NCBI RefSeq assembly: GCF_024723735.1 | Contig: NZ_JANQDU010000001.1 | Location: forward strand, 1,240,001-1,304,000 | Direction: 5' to 3' | From: Frigidibacter sp. ROC022 | GTDB lineage: Bacteria > Pseudomonadota > Alphaproteobacteria > Rhodobacterales > Rhodobacteraceae | Length of the DNA: 64,000 bases | Part shown: positions 51,485-61,626 of the stretch, piece after piece | Numbering within the stretch: position 1 is the first letter of the stretch | Layout: the number at the start of each line of letters is the position of its first letter | The notes under the pieces: model-generated | Seen by the model: the letters and a program-made list of their open reading frames with translations, nothing else | Told to the model about the DNA's origin: nothing | Databases searched by the model: none | Translations under genes and position numbers: made by a program

Positions 51485-53089
51485 ATGTCACAGCACAATC
51501 ACACGAAGCTGCCTCTCGATCGCCGTCTGTTCATGGGGGGGCTTGCCGCCCTGGGCGGCGCCACACTGGCCCGACCCGGACTTGCCCAGAGCGGGCGTCC
51601 CGAACTGGTGATCGGGATTTCGGGTCTGCCGACCAGCATGATGCCGGGCCGCATCAGCAACACGCACAACCGGTTGAAGATGGTCTATCTCGACCAGCTC
51701 ATCGCTCGCGACTACAACGCGACGCCCGAGGGCAACGGGTTCGACATCGTTCCCTGGCTGGCTGAAAGCTGGAGCCAGATCGAACCCACCGTTTGGGAAT
51801 TCAAGCTACGTCCGGGCGTGAAGTTCCACGACGGCACCGAGATGACGGCCGAGGATGTCGCTTTTTCCTTCGGTGAAGGCCGGATGTGGGGCGAGAACCC
51901 GTCCGAGCCCCAGGGCGAGCGCTACTTCAACGGCGGCCTGATTGCCGGGATCGATGTCGTCGATCCGTTGACGGTGCGCATCCGCACCAATGCGCCCGAC
52001 CTGATCATGCCGCTGCGCTTCGTCTCGCCGGTCGGCTTCGTCGTGCCCAAGGCCTACTACGAGAAGGTCGGACCCGACGAGTTCTTCCTCAACCCGGTCG
52101 GGACGGGCCCCTACAAGATGACGAGGCTCGAGCGCGATACGCTGATCGAGTTCGAGGCATTCGACGACTACTGGGGTGGCAAGCCGCCGGCCAGCAAGAT
52201 CACCTTCCGCGTGGTCCCCGAGATGTCGTCGCGTGTCGCCGGCCTTCTTTCGGGCGAGTTCGACATCATAACCGATGTCGAGCCCGAGCTGGTCTCGACC
52301 GTCGAATCCCATGACGAACTCAAGGTCCGCAAGGTGAATTACGAGAACCAGGTGGTGATCGTGATCTCGACCCTGCATCCGGTCACCTCGGACAAACGCA
52401 TCCGTCAGGCGCTGGTCCACGCGCTTGACCGCGAGGCGATGGCCAAGGCGTTGTGGGGCGACGCCACCCATGTGCCCGAACCCTTCGCTTTCGAATTCTA
52501 CGGCGAGTACTACGATCCCGACCGCAGGGGCCGGAAATACGACATGGAGAAGGCAAAGGAACTGCTGGAGAGCGCCGGCTACAACGGCGAGGTGCTGAAC
52601 CTCAGGATCCAGCGCGGCGGCTATCCCAAGATCGAGGATGCCGCGCAGATCATGGCCGAGATGTGGAAGAAGGCCGGGATCAATGTCGAGATCGAAATCC
52701 GAAAGGGTTCAGCTCTGGCGGCCGAGGGGCTGCCGGACGGGGAAGTGGCGATGATCTCGTGGTCGAACGGGATTCACATCCCCGATCCGGCCACGCCGAT
52801 CTGGGCGACCTGGGGGCCGGACGGTCCGCGTGCGCCGGGCAAGAAGGAAAGCTCGTGGGATCATCCGCAGAGCTTCATCGACGTCGGCCGCGCCTTCGAG
52901 GTCGAGAGCGATCCAGAGAAGCGCCGCGAGCTGTTCAAGCAGCTCGTCGATATCTGGGTCGAGGAGACGCCCGGCTTCCCGCTGTGGATGCGCGCCGACT
53001 GGTTCGCGATGAAGAAGGAGATCGAGTGGACGCCCTATTCCTTCTTCTATCTCGACTTCGGTCCCGACAATCTGTCGTTCTCGACCTAA
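51485..53089 (+). CDS. ABC transporter substrate-binding protein, family 5
   Basis: A 534-residue SBP_bac_5 protein. It has a Tat-like signal (LDRRLFMGGLAALGGATLA, cleavage after GLAQ), then family elements: PWLAESWSQIEPTVWEFKLR, GVKFHDGTEMTAEDVAFSF, PVGTGPYKM and RIRQALVHALDREAMAKAL. Family 5 binds peptides, nickel, opines, sugars or phosphodiesters; the neighbours suggest a phosphodiester here. First gene of the operon. Confidence 0.92.
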   Translation: MSQHNHTKLPLDRRLFMGGLAALGGATLARPGLAQSGRPELVIGISGLPTSMMPGRISNTHNRLKMVYLDQLIARDYNATPEGNGFDIVPWLAESWSQIEPTVWEFKLRPGVKFHDGTEMTAEDVAFSFGEGRMWGENPSEPQGERYFNGGLIAGIDVVDPLTVRIRTNAPDLIMPLRFVSPVGFVVPKAYYEKVGPDEFFLNPVGTGPYKMTRLERDTLIEFEAFDDYWGGKPPASKITFRVVPEMSSRVAGLLSGEFDIITDVEPELVSTVESHDELKVRKVNYENQVVIVISTLHPVTSDKRIRQALVHALDREAMAKALWGDATHVPEPFAFEFYGEYYDPDRRGRKYDMEKAKELLESAGYNGEVLNLRIQRGGYPKIEDAAQIMAEMWKKAGINVEIEIRKGSALAAEGLPDGEVAMISWSNGIHIPDPATPIWATWGPDGPRAPGKKESSWDHPQSFIDVGRAFEVESDPEKRRELFKQLVDIWVEETPGFPLWMRADWFAMKKEIEWTPYSFFYLDFGPDNLSFST

Positions 53090-53151
53090 GCCGTACAGCG
53101 ACCGGCTGCCCTGCGCTACATTGGTGCAGGGCCATATCGGACATCCCCCAA

Positions 53152-54126
53152 ATGACAGCAGCAGAGCACATTCCGATCCTGTCCGTTACAGGACTGGAGA
53201 TCGAATTCGCCGGCGGGCTGAGGGCCGTGCGCGGCGTCGATTTTTCGGTGCGCCAGGGCGAGGTTCTGGGGCTGGTCGGAGAATCCGGCTGCGGCAAGTC
53301 GGTCACCTGCCTGTCGCTTCTCGGCTTGCTGCCCGCCAACGGTCGGGTTGTCGAAGGCTCGGCCATGTTCGACGGGCAGGATCTTCTGTCCCTCGACGAG
53401 AAGCGGCTGAACCGCGTCCGGGGCAGACAGATCGCCTATATCTCTCAGAACTCGACCCAGGCGCTCAATCCGATTCTCACCATCGGCCGCCAGATCGCCG
53501 AAACCATGATGACGCATCAGGGGCTCGACCTCTCTGAGGCCCGCCGTCGCGCGGTCGAGCTGCTGGACCGGGTCGGAGTGCCCCAGCCCAGCAAGCGGCT
53601 GCGGGCTTTTCCGCATCAGTTCTCGGGCGGGATGAACCAGCGGGTCATGATCGCGATGGCGCTGGCCTGCGACCCCGCCATCGTTATCGCGGACGAGCCG
53701 ACGACGGCGCTGGATGTCACCATCCAGGCGCAGATCCTGGAACTTCTGGCCGAGATCGCGCGCGAACGCGGCACCTCGGTGGTGATGATTACCCATGATC
53801 TAGGCATCGTCGCCGAGATGGCAGACCGCGTGGCCGTAATGTATGCCGGTCGGCTGGTCGAGAGCGGCGAGGTGACCGACGTGTTTCACAATCCCCGCCA
53901 TCCCTATACCCGCGGCCTTCTTGCATCGCGGCCCCGGATCGACCGGCGCATCGAGACCCTGACGACCATCGAGGGTCAGGTGCCTTCGTTGCGCGAGATG
54001 CCGCCGGGCTGTCCCTTCTCGCCGCGCTGCGAGGGCGCCGAGCCGCGCTGCGCCAATATGCCGGGGCATACCGAACTGGACCGCGGTCATCGCTACGCCT
54101 GCTGGAACCCGGAGCCGGCGGCATGA
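53152..54126 (+). CDS. ABC transporter ATPase, DppD/OppD type
   Basis: A 324-residue ATPase with Walker A GESGCGKS, the signature [19 protein letters not shown], Walker [16 protein letters not shown] and an oligopeptide-type C-terminal domain with cysteines ([17 protein letters not shown], likely a [4Fe-4S] site). It drives the transporter with the next ATPase. The ATG at 53152 is chosen, 62 bp after the SBP stop. It overlaps the second ATPase by 4 bp. Confidence 0.93.
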   Translation: MTAAEHIPILSVTGLEIEFAGGLRAVRGVDFSVRQGEVLGLVGESGCGKSVTCLSLLGLLPANGRVVEGSAMFDGQDLLSLDEKRLNRVRGRQIAYISQNSTQALNPILTIGRQIAETMMTHQGLDLSEARRRAVELLDRVGVPQPSKRLRAFPHQFSGGMNQRVMIAMALACDPAIVIADEPTTALDVTIQAQILELLAEIARERGTSVVMITHDLGIVAEMADRVAVMYAGRLVESGEVTDVFHNPRHPYTRGLLASRPRIDRRIETLTTIEGQVPSLREMPPGCPFSPRCEGAEPRCANMPGHTELDRGHRYACWNPEPAA

Positions 54127-55115
54127 CGGAAGGGAACGAACTGATCCGGGCGGAAGGTGTGGGCCGGAGCTTCGCGAGCCGCAGGACGAGCATGTGGAGC
54201 GCCACCGAGGCGGTTCAGGCCGTGGTCGATGTCAGCATCGGCATCCGGCGCGGCGAGACGTTCGGGCTGGTCGGTGAGAGCGGATCGGGAAAATCGACCC
54301 TGGGCCGGATCATGCTGGGGATGATGAAGCCGACGCAAGGGCGGGTGTTGTGGCATGGTACCGATCTCGCCGGGCTCGATCCGGCGGAGCGAGCCGGGTT
54401 CCGGCGTCGTGTGCAGATGATCTTCCAGGACCCCCTGGGCAATCTCGACCCGCGGATGCGGGTTCTGGCGCAGGTGCGCGAGGCTCTCGACATCCATGCC
54501 GAAGGAACGCCCGAGGAGCGGAAGCGCAAGGCGCTTGCCACGCTTGCCTCGGTGGGTATCGACGAGAACCTGGCGCAGCGCTATCCGCACCAACTTTCGG
54601 GCGGCCAGCAGCAGCGCGTCGTCATCGCGCGAGCCATCATCCTGGACCCCGATCTGGTGATCTGCGACGAACCGGTCTCGGCGCTGGATGTCTCGGTGCA
54701 GGCGCAAGTCTTGAACCTGCTGTCCCGGCTGCAGGCCGAACTCGGGCTGGCCTATCTGTTCATCTCGCACGATCTCGCCGTGGTCCGGTATATCTGTCAC
54801 CGGATCGCGGTGCTCTATCTCGGCCGGATCGTCGAAGAGGCCGAGACCGAGGCACTGTTCGCCGAGCCGCGCCATCCCTATACCCGCGCTCTGATCCGGT
54901 CGGTGCCGGTTGCCGATCCCGCCGCCCGCCGCAAGCGCGAAGTCCTGCAAGGCGAACTGCCCGATCCCGGCAGCCTGCCTCCCGGATGTGCCTTTGCCAC
55001 CCGCTGTTCGTTGGCGACCGATCGCTGCCGTGCCGAGGCTCCGGCGCTGCAGACCGACAGCGACGGCCATGCGGTGGCCTGCCATCTGGTCGAAACCGCA
55101 GGAACACGGGCATGA
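54123..55115 (+). CDS. ABC transporter ATPase, DppF/OppF type
   Basis: A 330-residue ATPase with Walker A GESGSGKSTLGR, the signature LSGGQQQRVVIARAI, Walker B LVICDEPVSALDVS and C-terminal cysteines (LPPGCAFATRCSLATDRC). It pairs with the DppD-like ATPase. The start overlaps the preceding stop (ATGA), and the stop overlaps the permease start. Confidence 0.93.
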   Translation: MTEGNELIRAEGVGRSFASRRTSMWSATEAVQAVVDVSIGIRRGETFGLVGESGSGKSTLGRIMLGMMKPTQGRVLWHGTDLAGLDPAERAGFRRRVQMIFQDPLGNLDPRMRVLAQVREALDIHAEGTPEERKRKALATLASVGIDENLAQRYPHQLSGGQQQRVVIARAIILDPDLVICDEPVSALDVSVQAQVLNLLSRLQAELGLAYLFISHDLAVVRYICHRIAVLYLGRIVEEAETEALFAEPRHPYTRALIRSVPVADPAARRKREVLQGELPDPGSLPPGCAFATRCSLATDRCRAEAPALQTDSDGHAVACHLVETAGTRA

Positions 55116-56032
55116 CTCGCTATCTCTCGATCAAACTGGCGCGCGCGCTTCTGACCATGCTGCTGGTGGTGAGCTTTGCCTTCGTGGTGCTGCGGCTCGC
55201 GGGTGATCCGGTGAGGACGATGATGCCCGAGGACGTCTCGCCCAAGGTGATCGAGCATTACCGGCAGCTTTGGGGTCTCGACCGGCCGCTCTGGGAGCAA
55301 TATCTGCGCTATATCGGCTCGGCACTGCGCGGCGACTTCGGCGTGTCGTTCCAGGACAATCGCGGCGTGGTCTCGCTGATCGCCGAGCGGTTACCGGCAA
55401 CGCTGCGGCTGGGCATACCCGCCTATCTGCTTGCGGTGGTGTTCGGCACGACGATGGGCATCGTCGCTGCCCTGCGCCGCAACAGCGCGACCGACCGCGG
55501 CATGATGACCATCGCCGTCTTCGGCTATGCCATGCCGAATTTCTTCCTCGGGATCGTTCTGATCCTCATCTTCTCGGTCTGGCTGCGCATCCTGCCCAGC
55601 TCCGGCGACACCCGGTCATCAAGCATCATCCTGCCGATGATCACATTGGCCACTGCCCATGCCGCTGCCATTGCCAGGTTCGCGCGTTCGGCGATGCTGG
55701 AGATTCTCAACGAGCCCTATATGCGCACCGCGCGTGCCAAGGGCCTGTCTGCAATGGTGCGCAACCTGCGCCATGCCCTGCCGAACGCGCTGGTGCCCAT
55801 CGTCACCATCATGGGGCTCAAGTTCGGGCATCTTGTCGCCGGCGCCATCGTCATCGAGACGGTATTCGCTTGGCCCGGTGTTGGCCGGCTTCTGATCCAG
55901 TCGGTCGACACCCGCGATCTGGCCGTGGTTCAGGCGCTGGTGCTGATGGTGGCCGCTTCGATGATCACTGCCAACTTCCTTGTCGATGTGTTCTACGGGC
56001 TGATCGACCCCAGGGTGAGGACGCAAAAGTGA
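55112..56032 (+). CDS. ABC transporter permease, DppB type
   Basis: A 306-residue permease with six membrane helices. The DppB pattern is visible: SFAFVVLRLAGDPVRTMMPE, LWGLDRPLWEQYLRYIGSAL, RGDFGVSF, and the EAA loop YMRTARAKGLSAMVRNLRHA. The ATG at 55112 overlaps the DppF-like stop. The long frame upstream is a shadow. Confidence 0.93.
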   Translation: MTRYLSIKLARALLTMLLVVSFAFVVLRLAGDPVRTMMPEDVSPKVIEHYRQLWGLDRPLWEQYLRYIGSALRGDFGVSFQDNRGVVSLIAERLPATLRLGIPAYLLAVVFGTTMGIVAALRRNSATDRGMMTIAVFGYAMPNFFLGIVLILIFSVWLRILPSSGDTRSSSIILPMITLATAHAAAIARFARSAMLEILNEPYMRTARAKGLSAMVRNLRHALPNALVPIVTIMGLKFGHLVAGAIVIETVFAWPGVGRLLIQSVDTRDLAVVQALVLMVAASMITANFLVDVFYGLIDPRVRTQK

Positions 56033-56925
56033 ACGATCTCACCCGCACCCGACTCGAGCCCGGTGGCCGGCCCCTGCGCAGGCGATGGCTGCCGCGGCTT
56101 GGTGGCGGCGGTACGGTCGTGGTGCTCTCGACCATCTACTTGCTGGCCGTGGTGCTGACCGCGCTCTTCGCGGGCTGGTTGTCGCCCTATCCGCCGACCG
56201 AACAGGATCTGCTCGCACGCCTGACCCCTCCGGTCTTCGCCGGCGGAACCTGGGCGCATCCGCTGGGCACGGACACGCTTGGCCGCGACATCCTCAGCCG
56301 GCTGTTCCACGGGATGCGTGTCTCGCTCTCCCTGGCTCTGGCAGGGACGGTGATCGGCGCCGCGCTCGGAACATTGCTGGGATTCCTCGCAGCCGCCATC
56401 GGCGGGATATTCGAGGATGTGGTGATGGCGCTGGTCGATTTCCAGGCTTCCCTGCCTTTCCTGATCATCGCCCTGGCGGTGTTGGCCTTTCTGGGGTCGA
56501 GCCTGACGCTCTTCGTCATGCTCATGGGGCTCTACGGCTGGGAGACCTATGCCCGCCTCTCGCGCGGCATGGTACTTTCGGCGCAGGAGCGCGACCATAT
56601 CGCCGCGATCCGGTCCCTGGGAGCAAAGCCACTGCGGGTCTACCTGCGCCATATCTTTCCCAACATCGCGCCGGTGCTGATCGTACAACTAACGCTGAAT
56701 TTCCCCGAGATCATCCTGGCGGAGACCTCGCTCTCCTTCCTGGGCCTCGGTCTCCAGCCACCGCATACCAGCCTCGGCATGATGCTCGGAGACGGCCGCG
56801 ACTACTTGATCGTGGCTTGGTGGATCGCGGTCTTGCCGGGGATGACCATTTTCCTCACCACCCTCTCGATCTCGATCCTGGGCGACTGGGTCCGCGATCG
56901 TCTCGATCCGAAACTGGCGGACTGA
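56029..56925 (+). CDS. ABC transporter permease, DppC type (GTG start)
   Basis: A 298-residue permease. Hallmarks are HPLGTDTLGRDILSRLFHGM, RVSLSLALAGTVIGAALG and the EAA loop YIAAIRSLGAKPLRVYLRHI-like segment (here HIAAIRSLGAKPLRVYLRH). The GTG at 56029 overlaps the DppB-like stop (GTGA). It completes the importer; the phosphodiesterase gene follows after 1 bp. Confidence 0.93.
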   Translation: MNDLTRTRLEPGGRPLRRRWLPRLGGGGTVVVLSTIYLLAVVLTALFAGWLSPYPPTEQDLLARLTPPVFAGGTWAHPLGTDTLGRDILSRLFHGMRVSLSLALAGTVIGAALGTLLGFLAAAIGGIFEDVVMALVDFQASLPFLIIALAVLAFLGSSLTLFVMLMGLYGWETYARLSRGMVLSAQERDHIAAIRSLGAKPLRVYLRHIFPNIAPVLIVQLTLNFPEIILAETSLSFLGLGLQPPHTSLGMMLGDGRDYLIVAWWIAVLPGMTIFLTTLSISILGDWVRDRLDPKLAD

Positions 56926-56926
56926 C

Positions 56927-58393
56927 ATGGCTGATCGCATCCTCGTCATCATACTCGACGGATTCAGGCGCGATTTCCTGTCGCCCGAACTTACCCCCAC
57001 GCTCTGGGCGTTGGCCCGGGCCGGGCAGGATTTTCCGAAGGCGCGGGCGGTGTTCCCTTCGGCGACGCGGGTCAATTCCACGGCGATCTCCACCGGGACC
57101 CTTCCGGCGACGAACGGCATCATCGCCAACAGGTTCTGCGACCCTCGGGTGTTCTCCGACCGCGCCGTCGATACCAGCCGACTCGCCCATCTGGAGGCGA
57201 TGGACCGGGCCTATGACGGAGGGCTGCTTTCGACCGTCACACTGGGCGAGGCGCTGGCGCAAGCGGGGCGCAGCATGGCGGTGATCACCTCGGGCTCCGA
57301 GGGAACGACGTTTCTTGCCAATCCGCGCGCCGCCCGCAACGGCCATGTGACGTTGTCGGTCAAGGACTGGGGGTCGTCGGTGCCCGGCAACCTGGCCAAC
57401 GAGGCGCTGGAACTGTTGGGCCCGATCCCGCCGCTGACCGTGCCGAACAGCGGACGCAATCGATATGTCTCCGATCTCTATCTGCGGTTCACCGAACCAC
57501 GGTTGAAACCGGATGTGACCCTGCTGTGGTACAACGACCCGGACAAGACACTGCACAGCCACGGTCCGGGAACGCCGGTCTGTCTGCAGGCCCTGCGCGA
57601 TGTGGATGCCGAACTGGCCCGTATCGTCGCCTGGCGCGACGCATCGCCGGACGGGCAATCGCTGCAGATGATCGTGGCTTCCGACCACGGGCATGTCACC
57701 GGAACCGACCCGATCGAGATGGGGGCCGAATTTGCAGCGGCCGGTTTCCCCGTCTCGGAAAGCGCCGAAGAGCCAGCCGGGACCAGCCTGCTGGGTATTC
57801 CGGGCTATCTGGGCACGATCACCGACCCCACGCCGGGCAAGCGGCTTCTGCCGGAGCTGGTCGATTGGCTGATGACCCGTCCCTGGTGCGGCTGCCTGTT
57901 CACCCGCCGCGGCGACGGGATCGAGGGCGGAATACCGGGAACCTTCGCAATGGAGCTGCTGGGTGGTGAGCATCCGCGGATGCCGGATCTCTATTACACC
58001 TCGCGCGGCGACGACCGGCCCAATCAGGCGGGCTGGCCAGGATGCAGTTTCTATGACGGCAGCCAGCCTCCTGGCGGCGGGATGCACGGCGGGCTGAACC
58101 CGCGCGAACTGGCCAGCCTATTGATCCTGAACGGTAGCCGCTTCGGCACTGGGAGGGTGGCGGAGCATTATGCCGGTGACATCGACATCGCCCCCACGGT
58201 GCTTGCGCTGCTCGGCATCCCGCGCCCGGCAACCATGCGCGGCCGCGCGCTATGTGAAGTACCGGACGGGCCGGTGCCCGCCGAATCCCGGCATTCGATC
58301 AAGGTGCGGCGGGGCAGGCGGGTGCAGCGGCTCGACTATGTCGACAATGGCAGCGCCCGCTACTTCGACGGCGGATTCGTTGAGACAGAGTGA
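56927..58393 (+). CDS. Alkaline phosphatase superfamily phosphodiesterase (NPP-like)
   Basis: A 488-residue enzyme with the nucleotide pyrophosphatase/phosphodiesterase fold: metal Asp in VIILDGFRRDFLSPE (D11), probable nucleophile Thr47 in FPSATRVNSTA, then WYNDPDKTLHSHGPG and the metal site VASDHGH. There is no signal peptide, so it works in the cytosol after import. NPP enzymes split phosphodiesters, including glycerophosphocholine and nucleotides. It starts 1 bp after the permease gene. A hairpin with T4 follows. Confidence 0.87.
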   Translation: MADRILVIILDGFRRDFLSPELTPTLWALARAGQDFPKARAVFPSATRVNSTAISTGTLPATNGIIANRFCDPRVFSDRAVDTSRLAHLEAMDRAYDGGLLSTVTLGEALAQAGRSMAVITSGSEGTTFLANPRAARNGHVTLSVKDWGSSVPGNLANEALELLGPIPPLTVPNSGRNRYVSDLYLRFTEPRLKPDVTLLWYNDPDKTLHSHGPGTPVCLQALRDVDAELARIVAWRDASPDGQSLQMIVASDHGHVTGTDPIEMGAEFAAAGFPVSESAEEPAGTSLLGIPGYLGTITDPTPGKRLLPELVDWLMTRPWCGCLFTRRGDGIEGGIPGTFAMELLGGEHPRMPDLYYTSRGDDRPNQAGWPGCSFYDGSQPPGGGMHGGLNPRELASLLILNGSRFGTGRVAEHYAGDIDIAPTVLALLGIPRPATMRGRALCEVPDGPVPAESRHSIKVRRGRRVQRLDYVDNGSARYFDGGFVETE

Positions 58394-58403
58394 ACCATAG
58401 ATG

Positions 58404-58435
58404 AGGCCAACGCCCGACCGGGCAGGTGGCCTTTT
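58404..58435 (+). terminator. Attenuator-like terminator inside the operon
   Basis: Arms AGGCCA (58404-58409) and TGGCCT (58427-58432) enclose an inner GCCC/GGGC stem (58412-58415 and 58420-58423), followed by TTTT. It lies between the phosphodiesterase and PHP-protein genes and may lower expression of the distal genes. Confidence 0.55.
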
Positions 58436-58474
58436 CGAGACAACTTAACAGCTCGGCAGGACAATTCTCGCAAC

Positions 58475-60784
58475 ATGCTTTCCTCAGACCCAGAAAACGA
58501 CGCAGCCGGCCGCCAGGGCGAGACCCTCGGCGGCGAGCAATGCCGGCCCCAGCCGGACACGCTCGACACCGCACGGCTCGGCCAGGTCGAGCTATCCCCG
58601 GTCGGCAGCTTCGCCGCCGGGAGCTTCGTCGAGTTCACGCTGACCTATACCGCCGGTTTCTACGGCATCGACGACAGCGGGGCTGTCCGGCTCTGCTTCC
58701 GGTATCCCACCGATCAGTCGCCGTTGCAGTTCACTGACCCGACCGCGCCGGGGTTCACGAGCGTGGAAGCCTCGAACGGTGCCGTGCTCGAATGCCGCTA
58801 TTCGGTCAAGGGCAATGTCCGGCCCTGGGACAAGTGTCTGGAAGTGAAGGTGGTGCGCGGCTATCTGCGCGAGGGTGATCGGCTGATCTTTCGTCTCGGC
58901 GACCGTCGGCAGGGCTCGCCGGGGCTGCGGTTGCAGACCTTCGCCGAGGCGAGTTTCGAGTTCCGCGTTCTGGTCGATCCGATCGCCACCTACAACTTCC
59001 AGGCCATCGCCGCCCATCCCGAGATCGAGATCACCGGCGGCACGCCCAGCCGGCTTGTCGCCGTCTGCCCCACCGAGCTGCGTCCCGGCGAGGACTTCGT
59101 GATGCGGGTCAAGGTCGAGGATGCCTGGGGCAATCCGACCGCCTTCACCGGCGCGACGCTGCCGCTTTCGGCCTCCGGCCCGGTCTCGGGCCTGCCCGAA
59201 AGCCTGACCCTGCCCGAGGGAGAGAAGGTGGCGCGGCTGGAAGGGCTGAGCGCCACCGGCCCCGGAGACATCCGCATCCGTATCGGCGAGACCCCGGCCA
59301 CGCCGGTCCGCGTGCGGCAGTCCGGGGCACTGCGGCCCTATTGGGCCGATCTCCACGGCCAGACGGAAGAGACGATCGGAACCAATTCGGCACAGGACTA
59401 TTTCACCTTTGCCCGCGATCTCGCCTTTCTCGACGTCACGGCCCATCAGGGCAACGATTTCCAGATCACCGACGAGTTCTGGCAACGTCTCAACGAGATC
59501 TGCGAGGATTTCGACGAACCGGGCCGCTTCGCGGTGCTGCCGGGCTACGAATGGTCGGGCAATACCGCTCTGGGCGGCGACCGCAACGTGTTCTTCCGCA
59601 AGCCGTTCCGCCCAATCCGCCGCTCGTCGGGGGTGCTGGTCGCGGGGGCCGCGGCGCCGGAGCGCATCGTGCCCACCGCCCGCGCCCTGTTCAGGAAACT
59701 CGACGGCGAGGACGCGATTTGCTTCGCCCATTGCGGCGGGCGCTATGCCGATATCGGCGTCGCGCATGATCCGAACATCGAGACCGCGGTCGAGGTCCAT
59801 TCCTCCTGGGGCAGTTTCGAATGGCTGGTCGAGGACGCCTTCAGGCTGGGCCACCGTGTCGGCATCGTGGCGAATTCCGATGGCCACAAGGGCCGGCCCG
59901 GCGCCAGCTATCCCGGCGCCTCGCTGTTCGGCGCTGTCGGCGGGCTGACCTGCCTGCTTATGCCCGAGCTGAGCCGCGACGCGGTGTTCGACGCCCTGCG
60001 CCGGCGCCATCACTACGCCACCACCGGCGGCCCCTCGGGGCGCATGTTCCTGTCGGTGACGGCGGCCCTTCCCGAAGGTGCCCGGCTTCATCATCGCGAC
60101 CCGGCGCTTGGCCCGGACGAAAGTTCGCCGGCCCGCGAGGCGATGATGGGCGACATAGTCTCGGTCCCGCCGGGCGAGGTCCGGGTGGATGTCTCGGTTT
60201 CGGCGCCGGTGCCGGTCGAACGTATCGAGCTGTTCAACGGCACAAGGCGCATAGCGAAACGGCTGGGCTACGCGCCGGACGCCGCGGCGCCGCGGCTGCG
60301 GCTGCACTGGGAGGGGGCCGAATATCGTGGCCGGGCGCGGCAGGTGGTCTGGAACGGCCATGCCAGGCTGTCGGGCAATGCCATTCGGGATGTCCGCGCG
60401 TTCAACTTCTTCAACCCCGATCTGGCCCTGACCCGGCAGGGCAACCGGCTGAACTGGACATCGATCACCACCGGCAATTTCGCCGGGGTGGATATCTGGC
60501 TGGCCGACCCTCGGGCGGGAACCATCGAGATCGAGACGCCGCTGGTGCAATGCAGCCTGGCCTTGGGCGAACTTGGCAGCGAAGCCCGCATCGAGGATCG
60601 CTCGGACCGGCTGCCGCGATTCCTGAAGATCTTCCGCCTGCCCGAGACGCTGGACCGGCTGTCGCTGGATGCCGGCTTCACCGTCACGCCCGAAGCGGGG
60701 AGGGACAATCCTCTTTTTGCGCGGATCACGCTCGAGGACGGCACCCGTGCCTGGTCGAGCCCGATCTACCTGCTGCCGAAATGA
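58475..60784 (+). CDS. PHP-domain (DUF3604-like) phosphoesterase with N-terminal beta domains
   Basis: A 769-residue protein. The first ~285 residues are beta-rich, including an Ig-like segment (LRPGEDFVMRVKVEDAWGNP). A PHP-type metallophosphoesterase domain follows. Metal ligands are seen at WADLHGQ (H294 region), VTAHQGN, GYEWSGN, CFAHCGG, VEVHSSWG and NSDGHKGRPG, in the order expected for DUF3604/PHP enzymes. The C-terminal ~200 residues are again beta-rich. No signal peptide is evident. It overlaps the IMPase gene by 4 bp. The substrate is unknown. Confidence 0.75.
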   Translation: MLSSDPENDAAGRQGETLGGEQCRPQPDTLDTARLGQVELSPVGSFAAGSFVEFTLTYTAGFYGIDDSGAVRLCFRYPTDQSPLQFTDPTAPGFTSVEASNGAVLECRYSVKGNVRPWDKCLEVKVVRGYLREGDRLIFRLGDRRQGSPGLRLQTFAEASFEFRVLVDPIATYNFQAIAAHPEIEITGGTPSRLVAVCPTELRPGEDFVMRVKVEDAWGNPTAFTGATLPLSASGPVSGLPESLTLPEGEKVARLEGLSATGPGDIRIRIGETPATPVRVRQSGALRPYWADLHGQTEETIGTNSAQDYFTFARDLAFLDVTAHQGNDFQITDEFWQRLNEICEDFDEPGRFAVLPGYEWSGNTALGGDRNVFFRKPFRPIRRSSGVLVAGAAAPERIVPTARALFRKLDGEDAICFAHCGGRYADIGVAHDPNIETAVEVHSSWGSFEWLVEDAFRLGHRVGIVANSDGHKGRPGASYPGASLFGAVGGLTCLLMPELSRDAVFDALRRRHHYATTGGPSGRMFLSVTAALPEGARLHHRDPALGPDESSPAREAMMGDIVSVPPGEVRVDVSVSAPVPVERIELFNGTRRIAKRLGYAPDAAAPRLRLHWEGAEYRGRARQVVWNGHARLSGNAIRDVRAFNFFNPDLALTRQGNRLNWTSITTGNFAGVDIWLADPRAGTIEIETPLVQCSLALGELGSEARIEDRSDRLPRFLKIFRLPETLDRLSLDAGFTVTPEAGRDNPLFARITLEDGTRAWSSPIYLLPK

Positions 60785-61626
60785 CCGATGCCGCGCTCGA
60801 TACCCGCTCCGGACTTTTGCCCGGACTGCTGCGCGAGGCCGGGGCATTGGCGCTGGCCTATTTTCGCGATCCCTCGCGGTTCACCGTTCAGGTGAAGGGC
60901 CTTCAGGATCAGGCCAGCGACGCCGACCGCGCCGTCGAAGAACTGATCTCGGGCCGCATCGCGGCGCTCTTTCCCCAGGACGCCATCCTGGGCGAAGAGA
61001 CCGGTTCCGGCGGCGCGCTGGCGGCCGACGGAGAAACCTGGGACCGGCGGGATGGCGGTGCCGGGTTCCTGTGGGTGATCGACCCGATCGACGGCACCCA
61101 GTGCTTCGTGAACGCGATCCCGGTCTGGTGCGTCTCGGTGGCGCTGCTTCGGAACGGACAGACGGTCGCGGGCGGGATCTTCGATCCCAACGCCGACGAG
61201 TTGTTCCTGGCGCGGGCCGGCCGGGGGGCCAGCCTGAACGGCACCCCTCTCACCTGCTCGCCGGCAGGCACGCTCGATCAGGGCGTGGTCGGGATCGGCT
61301 TCTCGCACCGGACCGGAACCGAGCCGGCGCTGGCCGCCATCGACGGGCTGGCGCAGGCCGGCGGAATGTTTCAGCGCAACGGCTCGGGCGCGCTGATGCT
61401 GGCCTATGTCGCGGCGGGTCGGCTCCTGGGCTATTTCGAGGCGCATATCAATGCCTGGGACTGCCTTGCCGGAAACCTTCTGGTGACCGAGGCAGGCGGC
61501 CATGTCTCGCCCTTTCTCGCCGATGGCGGGTTGACGGGCGGCGGCCCCCTGCTGGCCGCCGCGCCCGGCGTCGCGGCCGAACTTGGCCGCATCTGTGCAA
61601 TGACCGGCAACGAGGGCTGCCTATGA
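60781..61626 (+). CDS. Inositol-monophosphatase family phosphatase
   Basis: A 281-residue IMPase-fold enzyme with GEETGSGG, the metal site WVIDPIDGTQCF and the C-terminal INAWDCLAGNLLVTEAGG. The family includes inositol monophosphatase, fructose-bisphosphatase and histidinol-phosphatase; the DPIDGT-QCF variation is nearer the histidinol-phosphatase/PAP side, so the substrate is not certain. It is translationally coupled on both sides (ATGA overlaps). Confidence 0.87.
   Translation: MTDAALDTRSGLLPGLLREAGALALAYFRDPSRFTVQVKGLQDQASDADRAVEELISGRIAALFPQDAILGEETGSGGALAADGETWDRRDGGAGFLWVIDPIDGTQCFVNAIPVWCVSVALLRNGQTVAGGIFDPNADELFLARAGRGASLNGTPLTCSPAGTLDQGVVGIGFSHRTGTEPALAAIDGLAQAGGMFQRNGSGALMLAYVAAGRLLGYFEAHINAWDCLAGNLLVTEAGGHVSPFLADGGLTGGGPLLAAAPGVAAELGRICAMTGNEGCL

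Noticed and set aside
58592-60847. A 751-codon minus-strand frame opposite the PHP protein gene
   Set aside because: Shadow of the plus-strand gene, which has metal-binding motifs and operon overlaps.
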